From NCBI RefSeq assembly GCF_000719335.1, contig NZ_JOGB01000018.1, positions 44,445-108,444 on the forward strand: DNA of 64,000 nt, read 5' to 3'. The position numbers and the translations under genes are program-made. Positions 33,709 to 44,403 of this stretch are shown piece after piece. The notes beneath the pieces were generated by a model. The model saw only the letters and a list, made by a program, of their open reading frames with translations, was not told the origin of the DNA and did not search any database. Within the stretch, counting starts at the first letter, position 1. Every line of letters starts with the position of its first letter. The DNA is from Streptomyces sp. NRRL S-87 (GTDB lineage Bacteria; Actinomycetota; Actinomycetes; Streptomycetales; Streptomycetaceae).

Positions 33709-34245
33709 TCATCCCTCCGTCGTGGCGGCCGGTCTGGACACTGCGGCCGCGGGCTCCGCGGCGGCGCCGGGGGCCGCGGCGGCGGCGCAGGCGCGCTGTA
33801 CTCCGCGGACGACGCTGTGGTAGCCGGTGCAGCGGCACAGGTTGCCGGTCAGCCATTCGCGGATCTCGGGCTCGGTGGGGGCGGGCCCGCCCTGGCTGTC
33901 GTCGAGGAGCTCGCCCAGGGACATGACCATGCCCGGGGTGCAGAACCCGCACTGGGTACCGTGCTCCTGGCGCAGCGCCTCCTGCAGGCCGGTGAGCTCC
34001 TCGTCGGCGGCGGCGACGCCCTCGATGGTGGCGACCGCGCAGCCGTCGGCCTGGACGGTCAGGACGAGGCAGCTCTTGACGGAGCGGCCGTCGAGCCGGA
34101 CCACGCAGCTGCCGCACTGGCCGGTGTCGCAGCCGACCTTGGTGCCGGTGAGGCCGAGACCGTCGCGCAGCCGCTCGACGAGCAGCTCGTTGGGTTCGGC
34201 CGGAAATCGCTCCGGCACACCGTTGACGTTCAGTTCGACATTCAT
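33709..34245 (-). CDS. [2Fe-2S] subunit of the molybdenum hydroxylase
   Basis: A 178-residue small subunit with both clusters evident: the plant-type ferredoxin ligands in GCDTGQCGSCVVRLDGRSVK, and the four-helix cluster ligands in QCGFCTPGMVMS and NLCRCTGYHSVVRGV. It relays electrons from molybdenum to FAD. A 25-residue Ala-rich tail extends past the conserved part. I start at ATG 34245 because AAGGGG is 6 bases upstream; GTG 34251 is too close to that site. The gene precedes the large subunit by 6 bp and follows the F420-reductase-like gene by 22 bp. Confidence 0.9.
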   Translation of the reverse strand: MNVELNVNGVPERFPAEPNELLVERLRDGLGLTGTKVGCDTGQCGSCVVRLDGRSVKSCLVLTVQADGCAVATIEGVAAADEELTGLQEALRQEHGTQCGFCTPGMVMSLGELLDDSQGGPAPTEPEIREWLTGNLCRCTGYHSVVRGVQRACAAAAAPGAAAEPAAAVSRPAATTEG

Positions 34246-34267
34246 GACCACGCCCCTTCGCTTGCTT

Positions 34268-34885
34268 TCACCGCGCGCCGATTGCGGTGCGGGCCTGCTG
34301 TTCCGTGAGCGTCCGGTTGAAAAGCGGACCGCCGGGCTGTTGGAGAATTCCGCCCGTGTGGAGGGAACCCGTGTCGACGGGTGCGAATCCCAGGTCGCGG
34401 ATGATTCCGGCGACGATTTCCTTGGCCTCGGGGTCGTCGCCCGCCACGTAGTGGGCGAGCGGCGGTCCGGCGGCGGCGCCGGCCGTGGCCAGGGTCTGGA
34501 AGTGCATGGTGTTGAGGGATTTCACCAGCCGGGCGCCGGGGTACCAGTCGGCGACGAGCTCACTGGAGCCGCGGGGGCCGAGGTCGCGGGGCTCGCCCCG
34601 GCCGGTGAAGGCGTTCATGGCGTCGACCACGAGACGGTCCTTCACGGCCGGGGCGGGCAGCAGGCCCCGTGCGCTGTCGAACGGCACCATCAGCACCAGG
34701 AGTTCGGCCGCTCGGGCGGCGTCCTCCGGCAGGGCCGCGCGGGCGGCCGGACCTAGTTCCGCGACCAGCGGGGCCAGGGAGGCCGGGCCGCCGGCGTTGG
34801 CCAGGACCGTGTGGTGACCCGCGGCGGTGAGGATCCGGGCCAGCGTGGAGCCGATCCGCCCGGTGCCGATGATGCCGATGTCCAT
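34268..34885 (-). CDS. NADPH-dependent F420 reductase-like (Fno family) protein
   Basis: A 205-residue Rossmann protein starting MDIGIIGTGRIGSTLARIL, with the NADP-type glycine motif, followed by VLMVPFDSARGLLP and LVKSLNTMHFQTL. This matches the NADP oxidoreductase, coenzyme F420-dependent family. Members either reduce F420 with NADPH or act as related dehydrogenases. It lies 15 bp after the aldehyde dehydrogenase and 22 bp before the molybdenum hydroxylase, so it could recycle cofactor for this oxidation module. Whether it truly uses F420 is uncertain. Confidence 0.8.
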   Translation of the reverse strand: MDIGIIGTGRIGSTLARILTAAGHHTVLANAGGPASLAPLVAELGPAARAALPEDAARAAELLVLMVPFDSARGLLPAPAVKDRLVVDAMNAFTGRGEPRDLGPRGSSELVADWYPGARLVKSLNTMHFQTLATAGAAAGPPLAHYVAGDDPEAKEIVAGIIRDLGFAPVDTGSLHTGGILQQPGGPLFNRTLTEQQARTAIGAR

Positions 34886-34900
34886 GCGCTCGTGTGCTCC

Positions 34901-36385
34901 TCAGCTCATGCCGATCCAGACCGACTTGGTCTGGGTGTAGCTTTCGAGGGACTCGGGGCCGCACTCGCGGCCGAAGCCGGAGGCCTTGTAGCCGCCGTAG
35001 GGCACCGAGGGGTCGTACTGGTTGTAGCAGTTGACCCAGACGGTGCCGGCCTTGATCTGCGAGGCGACGCGGTGCGCCCGCTTGAGGTCCCGGGTGTGCA
35101 CGCCCGCGGCGAGCCCGTAGGCGCTGTCGTTGGCGATGCGGACGGCGTCCTCCTCGGTGTCGAAGGGGATGATGCCGAGCACGGGACCGAAGATCTCCTC
35201 CTGCGCGATGCGCATGGAGTTGTCCACCCCTGTGAAGACGGAGGGCAGGAAGTACAGCCCCTCCGACGAGGCCCCCTCGGGGGTCCAGCCGGTGCCGCCG
35301 GTGCGCAGGGTGGCGCCTTCCTTCTGGCCGATCTCGATGTACGAGCTGACCTTCTCGAACTGGCCGCGGTGGGCCAGCGGGCCGAACAGGGTGGCCGGAT
35401 CCCGCGGGTCGCCGGGCTTGAGGGCGGCGGCGCGGGTGACCAGGCGCTCGACCATCTCGTCGTGGATCTGGCGCTGCAGCAGCAGCCGGGAGCCGGCGGT
35501 GCAGATCTCGCCCTTGTTGTAGTAGATGCCGAAGAACGCGAGCTCCTCGGCGAGGTCGAGGTCGGCGTCGGCGAAGACGATGTTGGCGGACTTGCCGCCG
35601 AGCTCCATCGTGACCTTCTTCAGGGTGCCGGCGGACTTGCGGATGATGCTCTGGCCGACGGCGGTGGAGCCGGTGAAGGCGATCTTGTCGATGCCGGGGT
35701 GGTCGGTCAGGGTCTCGCCGAGCTCCACTCCGGGCCCGGTGACGACGTTGAGCACGCCGTCCGGGATCTCCGCCTCCTGGAACAGCTCCGCGATCTTGAG
35801 CGCGGTGAGCGGGGTGGCCGGGGAGGGCTTGTGGACCACGGTGTTGCCCGCGGCCAGGGCCGGGGCGATCTTCGTCATGGACAGCAGCAGCGGGAAGTTG
35901 AACGGGGTGATCGCGCAGACCACGCCGAGCGGTTCGCGCAGGGTGTACGCCAGCTGTCCGCCGGCCGGGGTGCGGGAGGCGCCGTCGACGCGCGTGACGG
36001 CGCCGGCGTAGTAGTGCATGAGCTGCGCGGCCATCGGGGCGTCGACCGTGCTGGAGAACGCGAACGGCTTGCCCATGTCCACGGTCTCCAGCAGGGCGAT
36101 CTCCTCCAGGTCGCGCTCGATGAGCTCACCGACCCGGTTCAGCCTGAGTGCGCGCTCCTGGGCGGAGAGTCTGCTCCAGGGACCCTCCTCGTAGGCGGTG
36201 CGGGCCGCTGCCACGGCGGCGTCGGCGTCCGCGGCGGTGGCCTGCGCCACCGGCACGATCTCCTGTCCGTCGATGGGGCTGAGGTCCGGCTCGGTGCGGC
36301 CGTCGGCCGCCTCCCGCCATTGCCCGCCGATGAACAGCTTCCCCGGGTTCGCCAGGGGCTGGTCGCTGAGCGCGCGCTTGGTCAT
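34901..36385 (-). CDS. Aldehyde dehydrogenase family protein
   Basis: A 494-residue NAD(P)-dependent aldehyde dehydrogenase. The general-base Glu lies in TMELGGKSANIVFADA, the nucleophilic Cys in NKGEICTAGSRLLLQ, and the nucleotide site includes FTGSTAVGQSIIR. The sequence is closest in style to betaine/phenylacetaldehyde-type dehydrogenases. It would oxidise an aldehyde made elsewhere in the array, for example by the ThDP decarboxylase or the GMC enzyme. It lies 67 bp after a DJ-1 gene and 15 bp before the F420-reductase-like gene. The start is ATG 36385. Confidence 0.92.
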   Translation of the reverse strand: MTKRALSDQPLANPGKLFIGGQWREAADGRTEPDLSPIDGQEIVPVAQATAADADAAVAAARTAYEEGPWSRLSAQERALRLNRVGELIERDLEEIALLETVDMGKPFAFSSTVDAPMAAQLMHYYAGAVTRVDGASRTPAGGQLAYTLREPLGVVCAITPFNFPLLLSMTKIAPALAAGNTVVHKPSPATPLTALKIAELFQEAEIPDGVLNVVTGPGVELGETLTDHPGIDKIAFTGSTAVGQSIIRKSAGTLKKVTMELGGKSANIVFADADLDLAEELAFFGIYYNKGEICTAGSRLLLQRQIHDEMVERLVTRAAALKPGDPRDPATLFGPLAHRGQFEKVSSYIEIGQKEGATLRTGGTGWTPEGASSEGLYFLPSVFTGVDNSMRIAQEEIFGPVLGIIPFDTEEDAVRIANDSAYGLAAGVHTRDLKRAHRVASQIKAGTVWVNCYNQYDPSVPYGGYKASGFGRECGPESLESYTQTKSVWIGMS

Positions 36386-36452
36386 GACTGCCTTCCGGTG
36401 TCGGTGGGGGGTGCGGATGCCCCGACGGGCCCGGGCCTGCCCCGGGACCCGC

Positions 36453-37190
36453 TCACGCGCCGAGCTGCGCTAAGAACGTCTCGGCGAGGGCCTTGGAGGA
36501 GTACGGGTTCTGACCGGTGGTGAGGTTGCGGTCCACCACGACGTGGGAGTCCCAGATCTTCTCGGCCTTCTCGTACCGGGCGCCGAGACGGGTGAGCTCC
36601 ACCTCGAGGATGAGGGGCAGCCGGCCGGCCATGTTGGTGACGAGCTCCTCGCTGTGCGAGAAGGCGGTCATCCGGTAGCCCTCGAAGGGCCAGTGGCCCT
36701 CGCCGTCGCGGAGCGCGAGCAGGGAGGTGTGGCCGTGGCAGACGGTGGCGATCTTCTTGTCCTGGGCGATGGCCCAGCGCAGCAGCTGGGCGAGCTCGTC
36801 GGACTTGGGCAGGTCGCCGATGGCGCCGTGGCCGCCGCTCACGTAGATGCCGTCGTAGCCGGCGATGTCCTTCTCGCCCAGGGTCTCGAGCGCGATCGGG
36901 CTCTGGAGCTGCGGCGTGCTGCCGATGACCCGTACGTACTCCGCGGCGTTGGCCGCGTCGTCGTCCGCGGAGCCCTCGGGGCGCACCCACTTGAGGAAGT
37001 CGGGGTCGATGCTGGTCTGGTCGACCGTGGGGGCCTGGCCCCCGATCGTCGCCACGTCGACGGTGTGGCCCGCGGCGCGGAACAGCTGGTAAGGAACGAC
37101 GAATTCCTCGGCCCAGAATCCGGAGGGGTGGAGTTCCCCGTCCAGGAGGTGGAGCGTGGCCTTGGCCGTCATGACGACGAGTATCTTCAT
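36453..37190 (-). CDS. DJ-1/PfpI family protein (Hsp31-like)
   Basis: A 245-residue class I glutamine-amidotransferase-like protein. The acidic partner lies in GFWAEEFVVPYQLF, and the nucleophile elbow reads ATVCHGHTSLLAL, with Cys followed by His. Such proteins act as glyoxalase III, deglycase or chaperone. The sixth codon from the end is TTA (36471-36473), a rare bldA-type codon that could make its synthesis growth-phase dependent. It lies 70 bp after the MinD-like gene and 67 bp before the aldehyde dehydrogenase. It is the third DJ-1 homologue of the array. The start is ATG 37190. Confidence 0.85.
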   Translation of the reverse strand: MKILVVMTAKATLHLLDGELHPSGFWAEEFVVPYQLFRAAGHTVDVATIGGQAPTVDQTSIDPDFLKWVRPEGSADDDAANAAEYVRVIGSTPQLQSPIALETLGEKDIAGYDGIYVSGGHGAIGDLPKSDELAQLLRWAIAQDKKIATVCHGHTSLLALRDGEGHWPFEGYRMTAFSHSEELVTNMAGRLPLILEVELTRLGARYEKAEKIWDSHVVVDRNLTTGQNPYSSKALAETFLAQLGA

Positions 37191-37260
37191 GACTCTTTCT
37201 CCTCTTTCTGGAGTGGTGCCGATTCAACACGCCCTGCTGGGGGCGCGCGAGAGTGGGGCG

Positions 37261-38007
37261 TCAGGCACGCGAGACTTCGTCACGTGCGTCCAGTACCGCG
37301 ATGATGTTCCGGAATTCATCCACCAGGGGGTGGTCGGGACAGGCCTCCGCGAATATGCGTTCTCCGCACAGCGCCGCCATTTCCGGCACGTAGGGAAGAA
37401 TTCCGGCCAGTGGGGCGCCGTAGACGCGCTCGGCCCGGTCCCGTACCCGTTCGCGGTCGATGCCCTCCGGGGCCATGCTCATCACGAAGGTGCGCCGGCA
37501 GGCAAGCCGACCGGACAGGGCGATGGTCTCCTCCACCCCGGACAGGTCGATGCGGTCCGCCCGGGCCATGATCATCAGGACGTCGGCGCTCGCCATCGCC
37601 GTCACGGTCTCGTTGTTGAGCCCCGCGTGGGTGTCCAGGAGCAGGACGTCCAGGTCGTACTTCTGGGTCAGCCGGCCGAAGGCCTCGGGCAGCAGGCCCA
37701 CGTCGTAGCCGTTGGCCATGATCTCGGGGAGGGAGGAGGTGGTGGTCCGGGCGGGTACGAGGTAGAGGCCGGGCGGGCCGACCGCGTGGGCGGCCGCCTC
37801 GATCTCGCAGCGCCCGAGCAGGTAGTCGGTCAGGGACCAGACCCGGGGGCCGACCCTGAAGAGGACGTCCATGGTCGGTGACTGGATGTCGGTGTCGACG
37901 AGGGCGACCCGGCGCCCCTCTGCCGCGATCAGCAGCGCGAGGTTCGCCAGTACCGTGGACTTCCCGGTGCCGCCCCGGTGCGAGTGCACCACGATGGTCG
38001 TCGCCAT
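37261..38007 (-). CDS. MinD/ParA-like P-loop ATPase
   Basis: A 248-residue ATPase with a deviant Walker A, HSHRGGTGKSTVLANLALL, switch I in VALVDTDIQSPTMDVLF and Walker B in DVLLLDTHAGLN. It lacks a clear C-terminal membrane-targeting helix, unlike MinD. The start codon is ATG 38007, overlapping the SpoIIE stop by one base (a GTG three bases upstream is possible). Its place directly after a partner-switching phosphatase suggests a role in positioning or signalling rather than chromosome segregation. This is inferred from context. Confidence 0.8.
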   Translation of the reverse strand: MATTIVVHSHRGGTGKSTVLANLALLIAAEGRRVALVDTDIQSPTMDVLFRVGPRVWSLTDYLLGRCEIEAAAHAVGPPGLYLVPARTTTSSLPEIMANGYDVGLLPEAFGRLTQKYDLDVLLLDTHAGLNNETVTAMASADVLMIMARADRIDLSGVEETIALSGRLACRRTFVMSMAPEGIDRERVRDRAERVYGAPLAGILPYVPEMAALCGERIFAEACPDHPLVDEFRNIIAVLDARDEVSRA

Positions 38008-39251
38008 CACGCCACCGCCCGCCCGGCCGCGTGCGGCCCCCGCGCCGCACGTGGCCGGTGCAGGGCCAGCATGGTGACGTCGTCGTGCTGCTCGGCCTCG
38101 CCGGTGTGCTGGCGCACGGCCAGGTCCATCCGGTCCAGGACCGCGCGCCCGTTCACCGCCGACTCGCTGAGCAGGTCGATCATCCGGTCGTCGCCGAGGA
38201 ACCGGCCGTCCGGGCAGCGCGCCTCGGGTACGCCGTCGGTGTAGACGAACAGGGTGTCCCCGGGGTCGAGCTGGGCGTACCCGAGGGCGTACGAGCAGTC
38301 CGGCAGCACTCCGACGGCCGGCCCCGTGGGTTCCAGAGGCACCGGCTCGGCGCCGTCCGCGTCCAGCAGCAGCGGCGGGTTGTGGCCGCCGTTGATGTAG
38401 ACGAGGCTTCCCGTCGCGGGGTCCAGGACCGCGAAGAAGAGGGTGGCGAAGTAGCCTTGCCGCAGGTGGTTGCGCGTGAGGTAGCCGTTGGTGGCCGTGA
38501 CCGCGTTGAGCAGCGGCGTGGCACCGACGACCGGGATCCCGGCGCCGGAGCGGCCGCCGGCCACCAGGTGCTGCAGTCCGCTGTTCTCCGCCGTGTGCCG
38601 CAGCAGCGAGCGGATCAGGGCCATGAACAGGGCGGAGCCGACGCCCTTGTCGCACACGTCGGCCACGACCAGGGCGAGTCTGCGCCGGTGGACCAGTTCG
38701 AAGACGTCGTAGAAGTCGCCGGCGACCTGGCGGGCGGGGCGGAACCGGACGTCGATCTCCCAGCCCGCGGGGACCGGTAGGTCCTCCGGCAGGAAGCCGG
38801 CCTGGATCTCCCGGCCGATCTCCAGCTCCTTCTCGTAGCTCATGAGTTCGGCCCGGGCGTCGGCCTCCTGGAGGGTGCGGCCCAGCTCGGCGCGCTCGGA
38901 GCAGCTGTGCAGCCGGGCGCCGACCAGGGCGGGCAGGAAGGGCGGTACGAGGTAGTCGTGGCCGAGCCGGACGTGGTCCTCCAGGGCCTCGAAGTCGTCC
39001 GTGGTCCACACGACCGCGATCGGCGCCCCGGCCCGGCGCCGCAGCCGACGTACGGCCGTGCGCACCGGCTCGCCCGGGGTCTGCGCCGGGGCGAGCAGGA
39101 CGTCGGCCTCCGGCAGCGCGGAGATGGGGCCGGTGAGCAGCTGGGCCAGGGTGCGCGCGGAGAGCTCCGCGTCCATGCTGGCCAGCGCGTCGAGCAGGGC
39201 CTGGGGAGGCGGCGGCTGCTCGTCCAGGATGATCACGGTCGTGGAGGGCAT
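38007..39251 (-). CDS. PP2C-type (SpoIIE family) phosphatase with N-terminal receiver-like domain
   Basis: A 414-residue protein. Residues 1-120 resemble a degenerate receiver (TVIILDEQPPPPQ, VVWTTDDFEALEDH); a helical linker (RTLQEADARAELMSYEKELE) follows, then a SpoIIE-type PP2C domain. The metal-binding aspartates are visible in QVAGDFYDVFEL, VVADVCDKGVGSALFMAL and EQHDDVTMLAL. It should dephosphorylate a STAS anti-sigma-factor antagonist. It is encoded immediately after an HATPase kinase gene (19-base overlap) and a STAS gene, completing a partner-switching module. The start is ATG 39251. Confidence 0.88.
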   Translation of the reverse strand: MPSTTVIILDEQPPPPQALLDALASMDAELSARTLAQLLTGPISALPEADVLLAPAQTPGEPVRTAVRRLRRRAGAPIAVVWTTDDFEALEDHVRLGHDYLVPPFLPALVGARLHSCSERAELGRTLQEADARAELMSYEKELEIGREIQAGFLPEDLPVPAGWEIDVRFRPARQVAGDFYDVFELVHRRRLALVVADVCDKGVGSALFMALIRSLLRHTAENSGLQHLVAGGRSGAGIPVVGATPLLNAVTATNGYLTRNHLRQGYFATLFFAVLDPATGSLVYINGGHNPPLLLDADGAEPVPLEPTGPAVGVLPDCSYALGYAQLDPGDTLFVYTDGVPEARCPDGRFLGDDRMIDLLSESAVNGRAVLDRMDLAVRQHTGEAEQHDDVTMLALHRPRAARGPHAAGRAVA

Positions 39252-39706
39252 GGTCGCGTCCTTCTCACGTCTTCACCGAGGACCGTCAGCGTGCTGATGT
39301 TGCGGCCGTCGCTCCTTACGTAGCCGAACTCGTCGACGCTGGTCAGCGCGAGGTGGATGCCGAGGCCCCCGACCCGCCGCCGCTCCGGGGGGACCCCCGT
39401 TGCGGGCGGCAGGCAGCCGGCGACCGGGTCGAAGGCGGGGGCCGTGTCCTCGAGGCGGACCCGGACCCGGCCGGCCCCGGCGCGGCCCCGGACGGTGATC
39501 CGTCCGTCGCCGCCCCGGTAGCCGTGGGTCACGATGTTGGTGGCCAGTTCGTCCACCGCCAGCCGCAGCCGGTACGTCGCCCGCTTGCCGAGCCCGGCCT
39601 GGTCGGCCAGGCCCAGCACGAAGGCGGCGATGTCGGCCAGGGCGCCCAGGGTCGCGGGCACCTGCAGCTCGGTGGGGCGCTCGGCCAGTCGGACAGGGTC
39701 AGTCAT
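39233..39706 (-). CDS. RsbW-like serine kinase / anti-sigma factor (HATPase)
   Basis: A 157-residue GHKL ATPase without a histidine phosphoacceptor. The N-box is RLAVDELATNIVTHGYRGG and the G1/G2 region is EDTAPAFDP then VGGLGIHLALTSVDE. Such kinases phosphorylate STAS antagonists and may bind a sigma factor. It overlaps the STAS gene upstream by 8 bases and the SpoIIE gene downstream by 19 bases. No sigma factor gene is present in the window, so its target is unknown. The start is ATG 39706. Confidence 0.85.
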   Translation of the reverse strand: MTDPVRLAERPTELQVPATLGALADIAAFVLGLADQAGLGKRATYRLRLAVDELATNIVTHGYRGGDGRITVRGRAGAGRVRVRLEDTAPAFDPVAGCLPPATGVPPERRRVGGLGIHLALTSVDEFGYVRSDGRNISTLTVLGEDVRRTRPCPPRP

Positions 39707-40010
39707 CGCTCAGCACGATGCTGCGGTGCAGCCCGGCGGTCCTGATGGTGCGGGCCACCGGCTCGATCGCGCCGACCACCTTGATGGTGACGTTCGAGGC
39801 GACCTTCTGCTGCGCGAAGACCAGGGAGCGCAGACCGGCGCTGGCCATGTAGCCGACCCCGGCCATCCTGATCTCCACGGTGCCGGTGCCGTGGCCCGCG
39901 GCCTTCTCGATGGTCTGGTGGAAGTCCGGCGCGGTGTTGGCGTCCAGTTCGCCGGCGAGCTCGATCACGGTGGTGTCGCCGTCGATGGTCAGGGACACGG
40001 AAAGCGGCAT
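39699..40010 (-). CDS. STAS-domain anti-sigma factor antagonist
   Basis: A 103-residue single-domain STAS protein, with beta-strands around TVIELAGELDANTAPDFHQT and the phosphorylatable Ser in VGYMASAGLRSLVFA. It is the usual substrate of the RsbW-like kinase and SpoIIE phosphatase encoded right after it. The start is ATG 40010, 37 bp after the glgX stop. A second STAS gene lies on the other side of glgX at 42183, so the module has two antagonists. Confidence 0.88.
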   Translation of the reverse strand: MPLSVSLTIDGDTTVIELAGELDANTAPDFHQTIEKAAGHGTGTVEIRMAGVGYMASAGLRSLVFAQQKVASNVTIKVVGAIEPVARTIRTAGLHRSIVLSDD

Positions 40011-40047
40011 GTCAGGCTCCTTCGGGCGTACGGGTCCAGGGCGCTGG

Positions 40048-42182
<2,135 letters not shown>

Positions 42183-42186
<4 letters not shown>

Positions 42187-42545
42187 CGGGCCGTCCTCGT
42201 GGCCAGCCGTTCCCTGCGGGCGGCCTCGGCCGCGGCCGCCTCGCCGGTCTCGAAGAAGTCGAGGAAGCCGGTGGCCGACATCACGAACCGCACCTCGTCG
42301 CTGACCCCGGACAGGGTGACGGCGACGCCGGCGTGCTGGGCCTCGCGGTAGACCACGAGGAGGGTGCGCAGTCCCGCGCTGGAGACGTACGTGACCGCCT
42401 TGAGGTCGATGCGCAGGGTCTGGCCCTCGCGGACGAGCGGGAGCAGCTTGTCGAGCAGCTGCCCGGAGGTCTCGCTGTTGATCTCACCGGCGGCGGCGAT
42501 CACGGTCGCGGCCTTGGTCCGGCGTTCCTTGATGGTCAGAGTCAT
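42183..42545 (-). CDS. STAS-domain protein (second antagonist)
   Basis: A 120-residue STAS domain. The core SETSGQLLDKLLPLVREGQT precedes the phosphosite region DLKAVTYVSSAGLRTLLVVY, with tandem serines before AGLR. The C-terminal 15 residues are charged (AAAAEAARRERLATRTAR). It starts at ATG 42545 and overlaps glgX by 4 bases. It probably works with the kinase and phosphatase encoded 3 kb further along the same strand, as a parallel substrate of the pathway. It could instead regulate GlgX, but nothing in the sequence shows that. Confidence 0.85.
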
Positions 42546-42582
42546 TTCCCATCCCCTTGGTGTGGGGCGCCCCCGTTGAGCG

Positions 42583-44403
42583 CTACTTGGCCGTGGGCCG
42601 GAGCCGGACCTTGACCTTGACCCGCCCCTGGACGTCCGGGAGCTTCACGGTGAGGGCCTCGGCGTCGAAGTCGTCGTACGGCTTCTCGTCGATCTCGACG
42701 GAGGCGATCCGCACCGATCCGGCGGGCAGCAGGTCGGGCGACACCCGCAGGACGCGTTCGGGCAGGTCGGTCGGGTCCGGCTTGAAGTGGAAGTCCATCT
42801 CCCGGCCGTTGATGAGCAGGTTGTTGTAGACGGCGGCGAGGTAGCAGAGTTCCGCCGAGTGGTACATGGACATCGAGTGGCTGCCCTTGAGCCGCTCGGT
42901 GCCGAGCAGGTACGGCGTGCCGCTGGCGAGCACGTTGAAGTAGACCGCTCCCTCGTCGTGGTCGAGGAAGAAGGTGTTGTAGAAGGCCTCGGCCTGGCGG
43001 GCTTCCTTCTTGAACAGGTCGCCGCCGACGGTGCCGTGCAGGATGAGGTAGGCGAGGATCGCCTGCTCCTGCTGCCACCACGCCTTGCGGTCGTGCCAGG
43101 CGAAACGATACGTCTCCTGGTCGCCCTCCTTGACGCGCTCGACGACGTCGTACCAGCCGCCGCGCTGGAGGTCGCTGCCGACCGCCGGCATGATCTCGCC
43201 GATCTTGGTGGCGAGCTCCTGGTAGGCCGGCTTGGCCTTCAGGGAGTTCATGCGCATCAGGTTCCAGGCGATCTTCAGGTTGTGGCCGACGACCGCGCGG
43301 TCCTGCTGCCAGCTGTGGCCCTTGTCGTGGGACCAGTCGCGGAAGAAGCGCTCCTGGACGAACGGGCTGTTGTCGTAGTCGGGGAACCGCTCGGCGATGG
43401 TGTCGAAGGTGTACTCGAGGAAGTCGGCGTACTTCTGGTCGCCGGTCGCCAGGTACAGGTTGATCAGGTACGCCGGCGCGTGGTCGCCCACCGAGTTCCA
43501 GTTCTTGCGCTCGGCGTTCTCGCCCAGCGACTCGTGGTCGGCGCTGAAGAGGATCGGGTCGATGTGCGAGTAGTAGCCGCCCTGCTCGCGGTCGAAGAAG
43601 AACTTGTCGAACAGGCGGATCGTGCCGTCGGCGTCGTTCTTGATCCGCGCGTCGCCGGTGACCCGGTAGGTCTGGATCGGGCCGGCCAGGGCGTAGATCT
43701 GCTCGTACATCGGGATCGCGTCGAAGTCGTCGTAGAACTCGGAGGTGAAGAGCTTGCGCTCGGCGTCCCCGTCCACGCTGATGCCGTGGTACCAGTACGT
43801 GACGTCCTCCTCCGAGTCCACCACGCGCATGTGGGCGCGCAGGTACTCGGTGCCCCGCTCGGCGACCTCGAGGTACTCGTCCTTGCCGGTCAGCAGGTAC
43901 GCGGAGGCCATGCCGTAGACCAGGCGGGAGATGGTGTCGGTCTCCTGGACGTGGCTGGCGGTCTTGTCGCCGCCGAGCCGGATCTCGGTGCGGTACTCCG
44001 TGAAGTCCACCGGCCCGTCGCCGAACTGGGCCCGCTTGTAGAAGGCGGCCAGCGACTCGACCTGCTTGACCCACCAGCCGGACTCCTCGAAGCGGTAGTC
44101 CTCGGCGCCGCGGCCCAGGAACACCAGGCGCTTGGCGTCGAAGCGCCCGCCGTGCTCCGGGTAGTGGACGCCGTAGACGAAGAGGAACCGGCCCGGGGAG
44201 AGCATCTCGTCGATGTGGCCCGAGGCGTCGACGTACGGCTCGTCGAGGTTGCGGACGAGCTCGGCGCTGGGGCCGGAGGCGAGCGACACGGTGAACTCGC
44301 GCCCGTCGGCGGTGGTCAGCCTCAGCTGCCGGGACTCGGAGTCGAAGTGGCCGACGTAGCCGGCGATGGTGTCGGAGAAGGAGAAGCTCACGGCGTCAGC
44401 CAT
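42583..44403 (-). CDS. AGE (N-acylglucosamine 2-epimerase) family protein
   Basis: A 606-residue protein whose central and C-terminal parts form an alpha/alpha barrel of the AGE/six-hairpin type: ISRLVYGMASAYLLTGKDEY, EFYDDFDAIPMYEQIYALAG, RAVVGHNLKIAWNLMRMNSL and WWQQEQAILAYLILHGTVGG. The first 100 residues are a beta domain not usual in short AGE epimerases (about 400 residues). A sugar epimerase, isomerase or glycosidase activity is possible. I prefer ATG 44403, with GGAAGG 8 bases upstream. It overlaps the VOC gene by 8 bases and precedes a STAS gene by 37 bp. Confidence 0.75.
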   Translation of the reverse strand: MADAVSFSFSDTIAGYVGHFDSESRQLRLTTADGREFTVSLASGPSAELVRNLDEPYVDASGHIDEMLSPGRFLFVYGVHYPEHGGRFDAKRLVFLGRGAEDYRFEESGWWVKQVESLAAFYKRAQFGDGPVDFTEYRTEIRLGGDKTASHVQETDTISRLVYGMASAYLLTGKDEYLEVAERGTEYLRAHMRVVDSEEDVTYWYHGISVDGDAERKLFTSEFYDDFDAIPMYEQIYALAGPIQTYRVTGDARIKNDADGTIRLFDKFFFDREQGGYYSHIDPILFSADHESLGENAERKNWNSVGDHAPAYLINLYLATGDQKYADFLEYTFDTIAERFPDYDNSPFVQERFFRDWSHDKGHSWQQDRAVVGHNLKIAWNLMRMNSLKAKPAYQELATKIGEIMPAVGSDLQRGGWYDVVERVKEGDQETYRFAWHDRKAWWQQEQAILAYLILHGTVGGDLFKKEARQAEAFYNTFFLDHDEGAVYFNVLASGTPYLLGTERLKGSHSMSMYHSAELCYLAAVYNNLLINGREMDFHFKPDPTDLPERVLRVSPDLLPAGSVRIASVEIDEKPYDDFDAEALTVKLPDVQGRVKVKVRLRPTAK

